Shown: one piece after another, positions 24,907 to 33,261 of the stretch
How positions within the stretch are numbered: position 1 is the first letter of the stretch
Layout of the letters: each line of letters opens with the position of its first letter
NCBI GenBank assembly: GCA_963838845.1
Contig: CAWISR010000002.1
Coordinates: 1-64,000 of the forward strand
DNA from: CAVRXQ01 sp963838845
GTDB taxonomy: Bacteria; Actinomycetota; Acidimicrobiia; Acidimicrobiales; Bog-793
Length of the DNA: 64,000 nucleotides
Direction: 5' to 3'
Position numbers and translations under genes: made by a program
The notes under the pieces: generated by a model
The model's input: the letters and a program-made list of their open reading frames with translations, nothing else
What the model was told of the DNA's origin: nothing
The model's database searches: none

Positions 24907-25497
24907 CTACTGGAAACGCTTCGCCGTCACAGCTGTGACGCGGACGATCCCGCAGTGGAGGTGCTCGGTCGAGCCACCGTACGGCGTGATCTGAGCGTGG
25001 GATCCGTGGAGCGTGACCGTTCGCGTGATCTGCGGCGGGGTGAAATTGAGGGCGGCCGACGTCGGACATGTCACGTTCGGGTAGCCAGTCTGGTCTGCGT
25101 ACAAGACGCCGAAGTAGGCCGTTTCACCCGGCGCGAGGACGACCGTCTTCTCTTTGATGCTGAACGCCCCGGGGGCTGTCTGGTCAGTGGTCGACAGGTT
25201 CTTCCCGTTTTTCGTGAGCATCTGGACGCGTGGGTATCCGTAGAGCGAACAGGCCTTGGCGGATCGGTTCGTGAAACCGAACTCGGCACCGATAGTTCCG
25301 GCGGCCGTCGTAGACCGCCCACTCCAGACCGCGAGAGCACTGGGTGCGCACCGCGGCACAACCGCCGGGGTTGCCGCTTGTGCTGCTTCCGCCGGCGATA
25401 CGGTGACAACGAGCCCCATCGCCGGAACGAGCGCCACACCACAGGCGATCGTGACAGTTGCGGCAAGCCGCTTGAACGTTGATCTGGGTGCATTCAT
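24907..25497 (-). CDS. DUF4232 secreted protein
   Basis: From ATG 25497 the protein has 196 residues: a signal peptide (TVTIACGVALVPAMGLVVTV, cleavage near SPAEAAQA) and a DUF4232 domain. Family hallmarks seen are RCAPSALAVWSGR, TIGAEFGFTNRSAKACSLYG, YPRVQMLTKNGKNL, LAPGETAYFGVLYAD and two paired cysteines late in the domain (NVTCPTSAAL, LHCGIVRVTAV). These exported beta-sandwich proteins are common in actinobacteria; their ligand is unknown. On the minus strand a CATAAT box about 40 bp upstream could be a -10 element. The frame reaches upstream to 25668, but only the 25497 start gives a signal peptide. Confidence 0.8.
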   Translation of the reverse strand: MNAPRSTFKRLAATVTIACGVALVPAMGLVVTVSPAEAAQAATPAVVPRCAPSALAVWSGRSTTAAGTIGAEFGFTNRSAKACSLYGYPRVQMLTKNGKNLSTTDQTAPGAFSIKEKTVVLAPGETAYFGVLYADQTGYPNVTCPTSAALNFTPPQITRTVTLHGSHAQITPYGGSTEHLHCGIVRVTAVTAKRFQ

Positions 25498-25716
25498 ACC
25501 GCACCCCCTCATCACTGCAAAAAACCCTGCAAAATTATGATATCGGCGGAGCGATCTCGGCATGTCGACGCGCGCACGGATGCGTTCTGCGCGCGTACTT
25601 GCCCGGTAATGTGCGCCGCGTTTTCGGCACCGATGCGTTGGAAGACGCCCGACCTGCGCGCCCCGCACGGATCGATGTTGTTGCCCGCAGGACTCGAAAT
25701 TGAAATTACGGTGTGA

Positions 25717-26034
25717 GTGATGCGCGAAGTTCTCGAAGATATCGAGCGCTGGCGGACGTCCGGCAAATCGGTGGCGCTCGCACGCGTCGTCGGGGTCGAG
25801 GGGTCGGCGCCTCGAGGCCCCGGCGCGGCGATGGCGGTCTCCGCGGATGGGGAAGTCGCCGGGTCAATCTCTGGAGGGTGTGTCGAAGGGGCGGTCGTGA
25901 CCGCGTCGCTTGAGGTGCTCGAGTCCGGGAGGGCTCGCCTGTGCACCTTCGGGTACTCGGACGAAGAGGCGTTCGCCGTCGGCCTCACCTGCGGTGGCAC
26001 GGTGCACGTCTTCGTCGAGCCGCTCGAATGGTAG
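25717..26034 (+). CDS. XdhC/CoxI family N-terminal domain protein
   Basis: A 105-residue protein containing only the N-terminal CoxI domain of XdhC (WRTSGKSVALARVVGVEGSA, PRGPGAAMAVSADGEVAGSI, SGGCVEGAVV, then TCGGTVHVFVEPLEW). XdhC binds molybdenum cofactor, has it sulphurated and inserts it into xanthine dehydrogenase. The SGGCVE cysteine motif is conserved. The stop at 26032-26034 overlaps the ATG of the next gene at 26028 by seven bases, so the two XdhC-type genes are coupled. This opens the first xanthine dehydrogenase operon. Starts GTG 25717 or ATG 25720. Confidence 0.88.
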   Translation: MMREVLEDIERWRTSGKSVALARVVGVEGSAPRGPGAAMAVSADGEVAGSISGGCVEGAVVTASLEVLESGRARLCTFGYSDEEAFAVGLTCGGTVHVFVEPLEW

Positions 26035-26856
26035 GGGCGATCTTCGACGCTTTGCGCGCGAAGCTGCTGGAAGAAGAGCCGTTCGCTCTGGCGAGCGTCG
26101 TCGAGAGCGAGCTTGATGGGGACGCTGTCGGGACAGACTCTGGCGCGACGATGCTCGTCCTCGAAGACGGGAGACTCAGTCGGCACGCTCGGCAACCCGG
26201 ATCTCGACCAGTCTGTCGCCAGGGATTCGATCGGCCATCTCGCCTCTGGGGTGAGTTCCCTTCGCCGGTACGGCGCGCACGGCGAAGCGAGGAGCGAAGA
26301 CGTCGCTGTCTACATCGAGTCGTACATCGCTCCCGCGCGCATGGTGATCTGCGGAGCGGTCGACTTCTCGAGAGCGCTTGCCCGGGTTGCGAAGGTTCTC
26401 GGCTATCGCGTCACGGTGTGCGATCCGCGCCCAGTCTTCGCGACGGCGACGCGCTTTCCGATGGCGGACGAGATCGTGGTCGAATGGCCCGATCGCTACC
26501 TCGATTCGATCGGTGAGTCACTCGGCGCACGCGACGCCATCTGTGTGTTGACCCACGACCCGAAGTTCGACGTCCCCGCCCTCGCCGCGGCGGTGCGGAC
26601 GAAGTCTGGGTACATCGGTGCGATGGGGTCGCGACGCACGACGATCGACCGTGCCGAGCGCCTGCGCGAAGCGGGGCTCGACGACGCCGAGGTCACCCGC
26701 ATCCGGGCCCCGATGGGGCTCGACATCGACGCGCACACGACCGAAGAGACCGCGATCTCGATCTGCGCGGAGATCATCGCCGCGCGCGGTGGCGTGGACG
26801 ACGTGTCGCCGCTGTCGCAGCTCGACGGTCCGATCCACCGTCGAGTCTCGCGGTGA
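26028..26856 (+). CDS. XdhC family protein with Rossmann domain, apparent one-base frameshift
   Basis: The ATG at 26028 opens an XdhC-like half (FDALRAKLLEEEPFALASVV ... TMLVLEDGRLS). One base too many near 26181 breaks the frame. The continuation GTLGNPDLDQSVARDSIGHL is in the next frame and runs to 26856 through the Rossmann domain (MVICGAVDFSRALARVAKVL, VTVCDPRPVFATATRFP, SGYIGAMGSRRT, then IRAPMGLDIDAHTTEETAIS). These are standard XdhC features for cofactor sulphuration and insertion. Because all neighbours are intact and overlapping, I suspect a sequencing indel; otherwise only the 26113 downstream frame would be made. Its stop overlaps the next start (GTGA). Confidence 0.82.
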
Positions 26857-27482
26857 ACGAGGACGCTGCCGGGATCGTGCTCGCCGCCGGGGAGGGGCGG
26901 CGTTTCGGCGGCCCGAAGGCGCTCGCCAGGTTGGCGGACGTTCCGCTCGTCGAGCGAGCGGTGTCGGTGCTCCGAGCGGGTGGGTGCCGACCGGTCTTCG
27001 TGGTGCTCGGGGCCGGCGCCGACGACGTGATGCGCGAATGCGACCTTTCGGGGGCGGAGGTGGCGCTGAATGCGGCGTGGTCGAGCGGCCGCGCGAGATC
27101 GCTGTTGGTTGGGCTCGGCGCGGCCGAACGAGCGGGCGTTGGTGCGGCGATCGTGCTCCACGTCGATCAACCGCTCGTTGTGCCGGCGATCTTCGCTCGT
27201 CTCATCGCCGCGTGGCGGGTTGAAGGGAAGTCGGTGATCGCCAGATTCGAGGGAGAGGCCGTGAGTCCGACGCTGATCGACCGAGGACGTTGGGCCGAGG
27301 TCCGCTCGTCGGTGCGTGGAGACCGCGGGGCGAAAGCGGTGCTCCTGCGGGACCCCGCGCTCGTAACGCTCGTCGACTGCGACGACGTCGGCGACCCCCG
27401 TGACGTCGACACCCCCGAAGACTTGGAGACGATCGCCGCGAGCACAAAGTGGCGAGCGCTGCTTGGCGACCCCAGACCCTGA
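26853..27482 (+). CDS. mocA: MocA-like molybdenum cofactor cytidylyltransferase
   Basis: A 209-residue nucleotidyltransferase of the MobA/MocA type. The N-terminal NTP-binding loop GIVLAAGEGRRFGGPKALA, then the metal-binding HVDQPLVVPAIFARLIAAW and AVSPTLIDRGRWAEV, fit MocA, which adds CMP to molybdopterin to give the cytosine-dinucleotide form used by xanthine-dehydrogenase-family enzymes. GTG 26853 overlaps the XdhC stop by four bases. Position between XdhC and the dehydrogenase subunits supports cofactor maturation. MobA (guanylyl transfer) is the main alternative. Confidence 0.85.
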   Translation: MNEDAAGIVLAAGEGRRFGGPKALARLADVPLVERAVSVLRAGGCRPVFVVLGAGADDVMRECDLSGAEVALNAAWSSGRARSLLVGLGAAERAGVGAAIVLHVDQPLVVPAIFARLIAAWRVEGKSVIARFEGEAVSPTLIDRGRWAEVRSSVRGDRGAKAVLLRDPALVTLVDCDDVGDPRDVDTPEDLETIAASTKWRALLGDPRP

Positions 27483-27506
27483 CCGCCCTCGAGACCTGGT
27501 CGTATC

Positions 27507-29900
27507 GTGGCTCCGGTGAGCGTGCTCACGACGATTGAACAAAGAGGCCGGATCGGCGAGGCAGCGCCGCGCACCGACGGGGAGCCGAAGGTCTCTGGCG
27601 CGTTCATGTACGCAAGCGATCTGCACCGGGAGGGGATGCTGTTCGGCGCGACCTTGCGATCCCCCCTACCTTCGGCGCGCATCCGCAGGGTCGACGTGTC
27701 CGGTGCCGTCGCGCTCGACGGTGTCGCGGCCGTCCTCGTCTGGACCGATATTCCGGGAAGGAACCGCTTCGGGCTGAACTTTGCCGATCAGCCCGTGCTG
27801 GCAGAAGACGTCGTGCGCTACGCCGGAGAGCCGATCGCCGTGGTGGCCGCCGCGACCCCTGAGCTCGCCCGCCAGGCGGTCGGTCGGATCGCGATCGACC
27901 TCGAGCCGACCGAGGGTGTCTTCGACATGGAACGCGCCCTCGACAAGGACGCGCCCAAGCTCTTTGAGTACGGCAACGTGCTGCGCCACGTGCGAATCGT
28001 CCATGGCGAACCGGATTCGGCGACGGCGGACGTTTGGGTGGACGGCTACTACGAGACGGCGATGCAGGACCAGGCGGCATTGGGTCCCGAAGCCGGCCTC
28101 GCGATTCCCGCCGAGGACGGAGGCGTCGACCTGTATGCCGCGACCCAATGGCTGCACGTCGACCGGGAGCAGATCGCCCCGTGCCTCGGTCTGCCGGACG
28201 AAAAGGTCCGCGTGCACCTCGCCGGGTTGGGCGGAGCGTTCGGGTCGCGCGAAGACATCCACATGCAGATCCACGCTTGCCTCCTCGCGCTGCGAACGGG
28301 GCGGCCGGTGAAGTTCTCCTACGGTCGCGAGGAGTCCTTTCACGGCCACGTGCACCGGCACCCCTCGCGCATTTGGATCCGTCACGGCGCCAACCGGGAT
28401 GGCCGGCTCGTCGCCGTCGTCGCGCGCCTCATGTTCGACGGCGGCGCGTACGCGTCGTCGTCGCCCGCCGTGCTCGGGAACGCGGCGACGTTCGTGGCCG
28501 GGCCATACGAGGTGCCGCACGTGAAGGTGGAGGGGACGGTCGTGTTCACGAACAATCCCCCGTGCGGCGCGATGCGCGGCTTCGGCGCGCCGCAGGTCTG
28601 CTTTGCCCACGAAGCCCAGATGGACAAGCTCGCACGCCAACTCGGTATGGATCCGGTCGGGATCCGGCTCCTCAACGCGGTGTCGCCGGGATCGGTGCTG
28701 CCGACTGGTCAGGTTCTTCCTGGCGCCGCACCGGCGCGCGAGGTGATCGAACAGTGCGCCGCCATCCCGCTTCCCGATGAGCAGCCGGTCTTCGGCAGAC
28801 CGGTAGTCGGCTATCCGGGAGGGACGGGCAACGTCACGCGCGGCGAGGGCATCCGGCGGGGGATCGGATTTGCCGTCGGCTACAAGAATGTCGGCTTCAG
28901 CGAGGGCTTCGACGACGCCGCTGCGGCGCGCGTGACGCTCAGCACGAACGGGCGTGGAGCGGTCGCAGAGGTCTACACGGCGGCGGTCGAGATGGGTCAA
29001 GGGCTCTACACGCTGTTGGCGCAGATCGCCCGCAGCGAACTCGGCGTCGAAGAGGTTGTCTTGCATGCTGCCGACACCCTGATCGGCAGCGCGGGATCGA
29101 CTTCGGCGTCGCGCCAGTCGATGATGGCGGGCGGCGCCGTGAAAATGGCGTGCGCGCAGGTCCGCGATGCGCTCGTCGAGCGGGCTCGGGAGCGGCTCGG
29201 GACACCCGGGGCGTCGTTCGAGGTCACCGACGGCTCGATCTGGTCGGGGGGCATGCCGCTGCTGTCGATGGAAGAACTCCTCGACGCGCCGATCGAGGCG
29301 GAGGTCGAGTACCACCACCGTGCGACCGAACACTTCGACGAGAACGGCCAGGGCTCCGTACACGCGCACTTCTGCTTCGGCGCCGAGCGCGCGGTGGTCG
29401 AGGTCGACGAAGAGACCGGCCTCGTCCGGGTCGTCCAGATCGCCGCAGCGATCGACGCAGGCAAGGTCATGAATCCGCTCGGCTTCACCGGCCAGATCGA
29501 AGGCGGCACCGCCCAGGGCATCGGCTTCGCGCTCACCGAGGAGGTCATCGTCAAGGACGGCGTGATCCGCAACCCCTCGTTCACCGACTATTTGCTTCCG
29601 ACGATCCTCGACGCGCCGCCCGTCGTCACCGTCGCGATCGAGCAACCCGACGAAGGCGCCCCGTACGGGCTGAAAGGGATCGGCGAGGCACCGACGGTTG
29701 TGTCGACGGCGGCGGTCGTCGCCGCGCTGCGCGACGCCACCGGCCGCGAGCTCAACCGGGCGCCGGTGAGCCCGGACGAGCTCGTCGGGCTGAGCGGTCC
29801 GGTGCCGAGCGGCGGCCCGCCACCGGTCCCCGACGTGCCGGGCCAGGAGCCGGTTCCCTGGTACCACGGCATGGGCTCTGGGCAGCAGGAACTGATGTGA
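27507..29900 (+). CDS. xdhA: xanthine dehydrogenase family, molybdopterin-binding subunit
   Basis: A 797-residue large subunit without FeS domain, part of a three-subunit enzyme. Cofactor and active-site motifs: LGGAFGSREDIHMQ, the Arg motif NNPPCGAMRGFGAPQ, VEMGQGLYTLLAQIA, and the catalytic Glu in YGLKGIGEAPTVV. These are the positions that in xanthine dehydrogenases bind the Mo cofactor and activate the hydroxyl. It should hydroxylate a purine or related N-heterocycle, passing electrons via the FeS subunit (30819) to FAD (29950). GTG start 24 bp after mocA. The last 30 residues are a proline-rich tail not typical of the family. Substrate is inferred from context. Confidence 0.9.
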   Translation: MAPVSVLTTIEQRGRIGEAAPRTDGEPKVSGAFMYASDLHREGMLFGATLRSPLPSARIRRVDVSGAVALDGVAAVLVWTDIPGRNRFGLNFADQPVLAEDVVRYAGEPIAVVAAATPELARQAVGRIAIDLEPTEGVFDMERALDKDAPKLFEYGNVLRHVRIVHGEPDSATADVWVDGYYETAMQDQAALGPEAGLAIPAEDGGVDLYAATQWLHVDREQIAPCLGLPDEKVRVHLAGLGGAFGSREDIHMQIHACLLALRTGRPVKFSYGREESFHGHVHRHPSRIWIRHGANRDGRLVAVVARLMFDGGAYASSSPAVLGNAATFVAGPYEVPHVKVEGTVVFTNNPPCGAMRGFGAPQVCFAHEAQMDKLARQLGMDPVGIRLLNAVSPGSVLPTGQVLPGAAPAREVIEQCAAIPLPDEQPVFGRPVVGYPGGTGNVTRGEGIRRGIGFAVGYKNVGFSEGFDDAAAARVTLSTNGRGAVAEVYTAAVEMGQGLYTLLAQIARSELGVEEVVLHAADTLIGSAGSTSASRQSMMAGGAVKMACAQVRDALVERARERLGTPGASFEVTDGSIWSGGMPLLSMEELLDAPIEAEVEYHHRATEHFDENGQGSVHAHFCFGAERAVVEVDEETGLVRVVQIAAAIDAGKVMNPLGFTGQIEGGTAQGIGFALTEEVIVKDGVIRNPSFTDYLLPTILDAPPVVTVAIEQPDEGAPYGLKGIGEAPTVVSTAAVVAALRDATGRELNRAPVSPDELVGLSGPVPSGGPPPVPDVPGQEPVPWYHGMGSGQQELM

Positions 29901-29949
29901 CGCTGCACCGGGGAGATCGTGTGACGCCGGCATCGATCCGGGCAGCGTC

Positions 29950-30822
29950 GTGACGTTCTTCCAGCCACTCAGTCTTTCCGACGCGCTCGGCGCGCGCGCA
30001 GAACACGCAGATGCGGTCGCGCTCCAGGGCGGCACAGACGTCTACGTGGAGGTGAACTTCGGTCGGCTGCGCCCAGCCTCCCTCCTTGATCTCACGCGGG
30101 TCGACGAGCTGCGGGGGATCGCCCGCGACAACGGCACGGTGCGGATCGGCGCCGGGACGACGTACCACGAGATGATCGAGGCGCTCGGCGACGACGCGCC
30201 GGCGCTCGTCATCGCCTCGCGCACGGTGGGATCGCCCCCGATCCGCAACCGGGGGACGATCGGCGGCAATCTGGGCTCGGCGTCGCCCGCTGGCGACTGT
30301 CATCCACCGCTTCTCGCCGCCGGCGCCACGGTGGAGCTTGCCTCGTCGAAGGCGACCCGCCTCGTGCCCGTCGACGAGTTCTTCGTCGCCCCGAAACGCA
30401 GCGTTCTGCGACCGGACGAAGTCATCGTGGCGGTGCACGTGGCGCGGGCCACCGGACCGCAGAGTTTCTCCAAGGTCGGCGTGCGGAACGCGATGGTCAT
30501 CGCAGTGTGCTCGTTCGCCGTCGCCTTGCACCCCGAGTCGGGATTGGTCGGGACGGGGATCGGCTCCGCCGGGCCGGTTCCGCTTCGCGCCCCGGAAGCG
30601 GAACGCTTCTTGGAGGGCCACCTCGCGGCGGGGGGCCGGTGGGAAACGGGGGCGCCGCTCGAGGAGAGCGTTGTCGCACACTTCGGCGATCTCGTATCCG
30701 CGGCCGCGCAACCGATCGACGACGTTCGCGGCAGCGCCGCGTACCGTCGGCACGCGCTCGGGGTGCTCGCCCGGCGCTCGCTCGCCTGGTGCTGGGACGA
30801 GTACGTCGGGAGGCGGCGATGA
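29950..30822 (+). CDS. xdhB: xanthine dehydrogenase family, FAD-binding subunit
   Basis: A 290-residue FAD subunit. It starts TFFQPLSLSDALG, has the FAD diphosphate loop VALQGGTDVYVEVNFG and the second FAD motif GSPPIRNRGTIGGNLGSASP, then AGDCHPPLLAAGATVEL, and a C-terminal CO-dehydrogenase-flavoprotein-like domain. It passes electrons from the FeS clusters to NAD or another acceptor. GTG 29950 is 49 bp after the large subunit; its TGA overlaps the ATG of the FeS subunit (ATGA). Length is normal. Confidence 0.9.
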   Translation: MTFFQPLSLSDALGARAEHADAVALQGGTDVYVEVNFGRLRPASLLDLTRVDELRGIARDNGTVRIGAGTTYHEMIEALGDDAPALVIASRTVGSPPIRNRGTIGGNLGSASPAGDCHPPLLAAGATVELASSKATRLVPVDEFFVAPKRSVLRPDEVIVAVHVARATGPQSFSKVGVRNAMVIAVCSFAVALHPESGLVGTGIGSAGPVPLRAPEAERFLEGHLAAGGRWETGAPLEESVVAHFGDLVSAAAQPIDDVRGSAAYRRHALGVLARRSLAWCWDEYVGRRR

Positions 30823-31283
30823 AAGTGACGTGCACCGTGAACGGCCATCTGCAGAGCATCGACGGCGTCGCGGAGTTCGAGAGCCTTCTCCAACTCCTCC
30901 GGGACCACCTCGGGCTCACGGGGACCAAGAACGCGTGCGAGCAGGGTGAGTGCGGATCGTGCTCGGTCTTCATGGACGGGGTGCTCGTCTGCTCCTGCCT
31001 CGTCGGCGCGGGCCAGGCCGAAGGGCGGGCGGTGACGACGATCGAGGGGATCGCGGATGGAGCGGACCTCGATCCGCTGCAGGCCGCCTTCGTCGAGTCA
31101 GGCGCGATTCAGTGCGGTTTCTGCACTCCGGGGCTCGTCATGGGGGCGCGCGACCTCCTGCAGCGGATACCCGACCCCGACGACGCGCAGATCCGTGAGG
31201 CGTTGGCGGGCAATCTCTGCCGCTGCACCGGCTACCAGAAGATCATCGACGCGGTCCACGCGGCGGCACGCTCCACGGTCTAG
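30819..31283 (+). CDS. xdhC: xanthine dehydrogenase family, 2Fe-2S subunit
   Basis: A 154-residue two-cluster ferredoxin subunit. The plant-type cluster motif is ACEQGECGSCSVFMDG with the fourth Cys in VCSCLVG; the second, alpha-helical cluster has QCGFCTPGLVMG and NLCRCTGYQKIID. All eight cysteines are present. It carries electrons from the Mo centre to FAD. It closes the operon that starts at 25717 and is followed by a hairpin terminator. The symbol follows E. coli xdhABC naming and should not be confused with the XdhC maturation proteins upstream. Confidence 0.9.
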   Translation: MKVTCTVNGHLQSIDGVAEFESLLQLLRDHLGLTGTKNACEQGECGSCSVFMDGVLVCSCLVGAGQAEGRAVTTIEGIADGADLDPLQAAFVESGAIQCGFCTPGLVMGARDLLQRIPDPDDAQIREALAGNLCRCTGYQKIIDAVHAAARSTV

Positions 31284-31286
31284 GAA

Positions 31287-31310
31287 CGGCGCGCCAGGAA
31301 AGGCGCGCCG
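31287..31310. terminator. bidirectional hairpin terminator
   Basis: CGGCGCGCC (31287-31295) pairs with GGCGCGCCG (31302-31310) around the loop AGGAAA, in the 33-bp gap between the converging FeS subunit and carbamate kinase genes. Confidence 0.7.
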
Positions 31311-31316
31311 AGCCCT

Positions 31317-32267
31317 TTAGTCGACGGTGAAGTGCGTGCCGGTCTTGCCGGTGAGCGCTCCTTCGATGTGCTCGGGGTCGGTGACGATCGCCCGTCCGCC
31401 GGTCGCTTCGAGGAACTCAACGATCGCCCGCACCTTCGGCTCCATGCTCCCTTTCGCGAAGTGGGTCCCTTCGGCGAGGTAGCGCTTCGCTTCGGCGAGG
31501 CTGAAATGGTCGACGGAGGTCTCGCTTGGCGTGCCGAAGTTCAGCGCGACCTTCTCGACCGCCGTCGTGATCAAGAAGACATCGGCGAGCAAGATCTGCG
31601 CCAGCAGCGAGCAGGCGAGGTCCTTGTCGATAACGGCCTCGACGCCCTGAAGATCGCCCGCCTCGTCGGTGACGACCGGGATCCCGCCGCCGCCGACCGC
31701 GACGACGATCGCTCCCGCGCCGACGAGCGAGCGGATCGCGTCGATCTCGACGATGCGAATCGGCCGCGGCGAGGCGACGACACGGCGCCAGCCCCGGTTC
31801 GCGTCCTCGACGACGTCCCAACCGTCCTCGTCGTGCCTGCGGCGGGCCAAGTCCGCCTCCATGAACGAACCGATCGGTTTCGTCGGGTGGGTGAAGGCGG
31901 GATCGTCGCGGGAGACCTCGGTCTGGGTGACCACCGCCACGACTGGCCGTTCGAGGTTGCGCCGCCGCAGCACGTTGTCGAGGTTCTGCACGAGCGCGTA
32001 GCCGATCGCGCCCTGCGAGTCGGCTCCACAGACGTCGAGCGGGACCTCGTGGAGCTCGTGTGCGGCGAGCTCAGAGCGGCGGAGGATGAAGCCGACCTGC
32101 GGACCGTTGCCGTGGCCGACGACGACATTCCAGCCGTCGGCGACCATCGACGCGATGTGCTCGGTCGTCTCGTGCGCCGCGATGTACTGATCACGGACCG
32201 CCTGGTGCATCCGGTCCTTGATGAGGGAGTTGCCGCCGATCGCCACGACCACCAGCCGGTCCGCCAC
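31317..32267 (-). CDS. arcC: carbamate kinase
   Basis: A 316-residue amino-acid-kinase-fold enzyme starting at GTG 32267 behind a perfect ribosome site (AGGAGGAGAA). Motifs: VVVAIGGNSLIKD at the phosphate site, VVGHGNGPQVGFIL, VVAVVTQTEVSRDDP, IVVAVGGGGIPVV, and DKDLACSLLAQILLADVFLI with TAVEKVALNFGTP in the nucleotide-binding part. It transfers phosphate from carbamoyl phosphate to ADP, giving ATP, ammonia and CO2. Being last in an operon behind two transcarbamylases, it should harvest energy from carbamoyl groups released in purine breakdown, as YqeA is thought to do in the E. coli yge cluster. Confidence 0.92.
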   Translation of the reverse strand: MADRLVVVAIGGNSLIKDRMHQAVRDQYIAAHETTEHIASMVADGWNVVVGHGNGPQVGFILRRSELAAHELHEVPLDVCGADSQGAIGYALVQNLDNVLRRRNLERPVVAVVTQTEVSRDDPAFTHPTKPIGSFMEADLARRRHDEDGWDVVEDANRGWRRVVASPRPIRIVEIDAIRSLVGAGAIVVAVGGGGIPVVTDEAGDLQGVEAVIDKDLACSLLAQILLADVFLITTAVEKVALNFGTPSETSVDHFSLAEAKRYLAEGTHFAKGSMEPKVRAIVEFLEATGGRAIVTDPEHIEGALTGKTGTHFTVD

Positions 32268-32275
32268 TTCTCCTC

Positions 32276-33253
32276 CTAGCTCATCGTGAGCGCCATCACG
32301 GCCTTTTGGCCGTGGAGGCGGTTCTCCGCCTGGTCGTAGACGGCGGAACTCGGTCCGTCGATCACCTCGTCGGTCACCTCGACGTTGCGGTCCGCCGGCA
32401 GCGGGTGCATGAAGATGGCGTCGTCGGACGCGGTCTCGATCCGGCGGCGGTCGGTGATCCACGACGAGTACTTCTCGGTGAGGCGCGCGCCTTCGTCCTC
32501 GTCGGTGGTCGTCAAAAGCGCTCCCCAGCTCTTCGCGTAGACGACGTCGGTTCCATTGATGCCGGCGTCGAAGTCGTCGAGCTCCTCGAAGCCGCTGTGC
32601 GCCAGGCGGGCTTCTTCCTTTGCCCGTTCGACGAGGTCGTCCATCAGCCCGAACTCGGGAGGATGCACGAGCCGCACGTTCATGCCAAAGCGCGGCAGCA
32701 GCAACATCAGGCTCTGGGGGACGCTGATCGGCTTTTGGTAGCTCGACGCGCACGCCCAGCTGATCGTCGCCGTCTTGCCGCGGGGATCCCCGAACCGCTC
32801 GATGATCGTCATGAGATCCGCGAGCGCCTGGTGCGGGTGGAAGACGTCACACTGCATGTTCAGCACCGGCACCCGGCTGGCTTCGGCGACCTCTCTGATG
32901 TAGCCGTTGCCGACCTGCCAGTCGATGAAGCGGATCGCGATGCCGTCGTTGTAGCGACCGAGGATCTCCCCGATCTCCTTCGCCGTGTCCCCGTGGGCGA
33001 TCTGAGTCGTGCGACTCTCGATGAACTGGGCGTGCCCGCCAAGCTGGGCCATGCCCGCCTCGAAGGACGTCCGCGTCCGCGTGCTCGGGAAGAAAAAGAG
33101 CATCGCGAGCACCTTGTCCCGCAAGTACGGGTGCGCCCTGTTCAGGGCGCGATCACGTTTCAGTTCGAACGCGACGTCGAGGAGGGTGTCGATCTCGTCC
33201 TTCGTCCATTCGCTGAAGTCGATCGCGTCCCGACCGCGCAGGTATGTCTGCAT
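32276..33253 (-). CDS. ygeW: YgeW-like knotted carbamoyltransferase
   Basis: A 325-residue member of the ornithine/aspartate transcarbamylase superfamily. The carbamoyl-phosphate loop is FPSTRTRTSFEAGM (residues 56-69), with HPHQALADL (139-147) and the late MHPLPADRNVEVTDEV. The stretch SWACASSYQKPISVPQSLM and the ADR after HPLP match YgeW rather than ornithine transcarbamylase, whose second-substrate motif is different. The true acceptor of YgeW is not established; in the direction expected here it would phosphorolyse a carbamoyl compound from purine breakdown into carbamoyl phosphate. Ribosome site AGGAGGACCG; 8-bp gaps on both sides in the operon. Confidence 0.85.
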   Translation of the reverse strand: MQTYLRGRDAIDFSEWTKDEIDTLLDVAFELKRDRALNRAHPYLRDKVLAMLFFFPSTRTRTSFEAGMAQLGGHAQFIESRTTQIAHGDTAKEIGEILGRYNDGIAIRFIDWQVGNGYIREVAEASRVPVLNMQCDVFHPHQALADLMTIIERFGDPRGKTATISWACASSYQKPISVPQSLMLLLPRFGMNVRLVHPPEFGLMDDLVERAKEEARLAHSGFEELDDFDAGINGTDVVYAKSWGALLTTTDEDEGARLTEKYSSWITDRRRIETASDDAIFMHPLPADRNVEVTDEVIDGPSSAVYDQAENRLHGQKAVMALTMS

Positions 33254-33261
33254 CGGTCCTC

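Noticed and set aside
27666..30035. 789-codon minus-strand open frame
   Set aside because: It lies opposite the xanthine dehydrogenase large subunit; high-GC codon bias keeps the antisense frame open. Its sequence is low-complexity and without family motifs.
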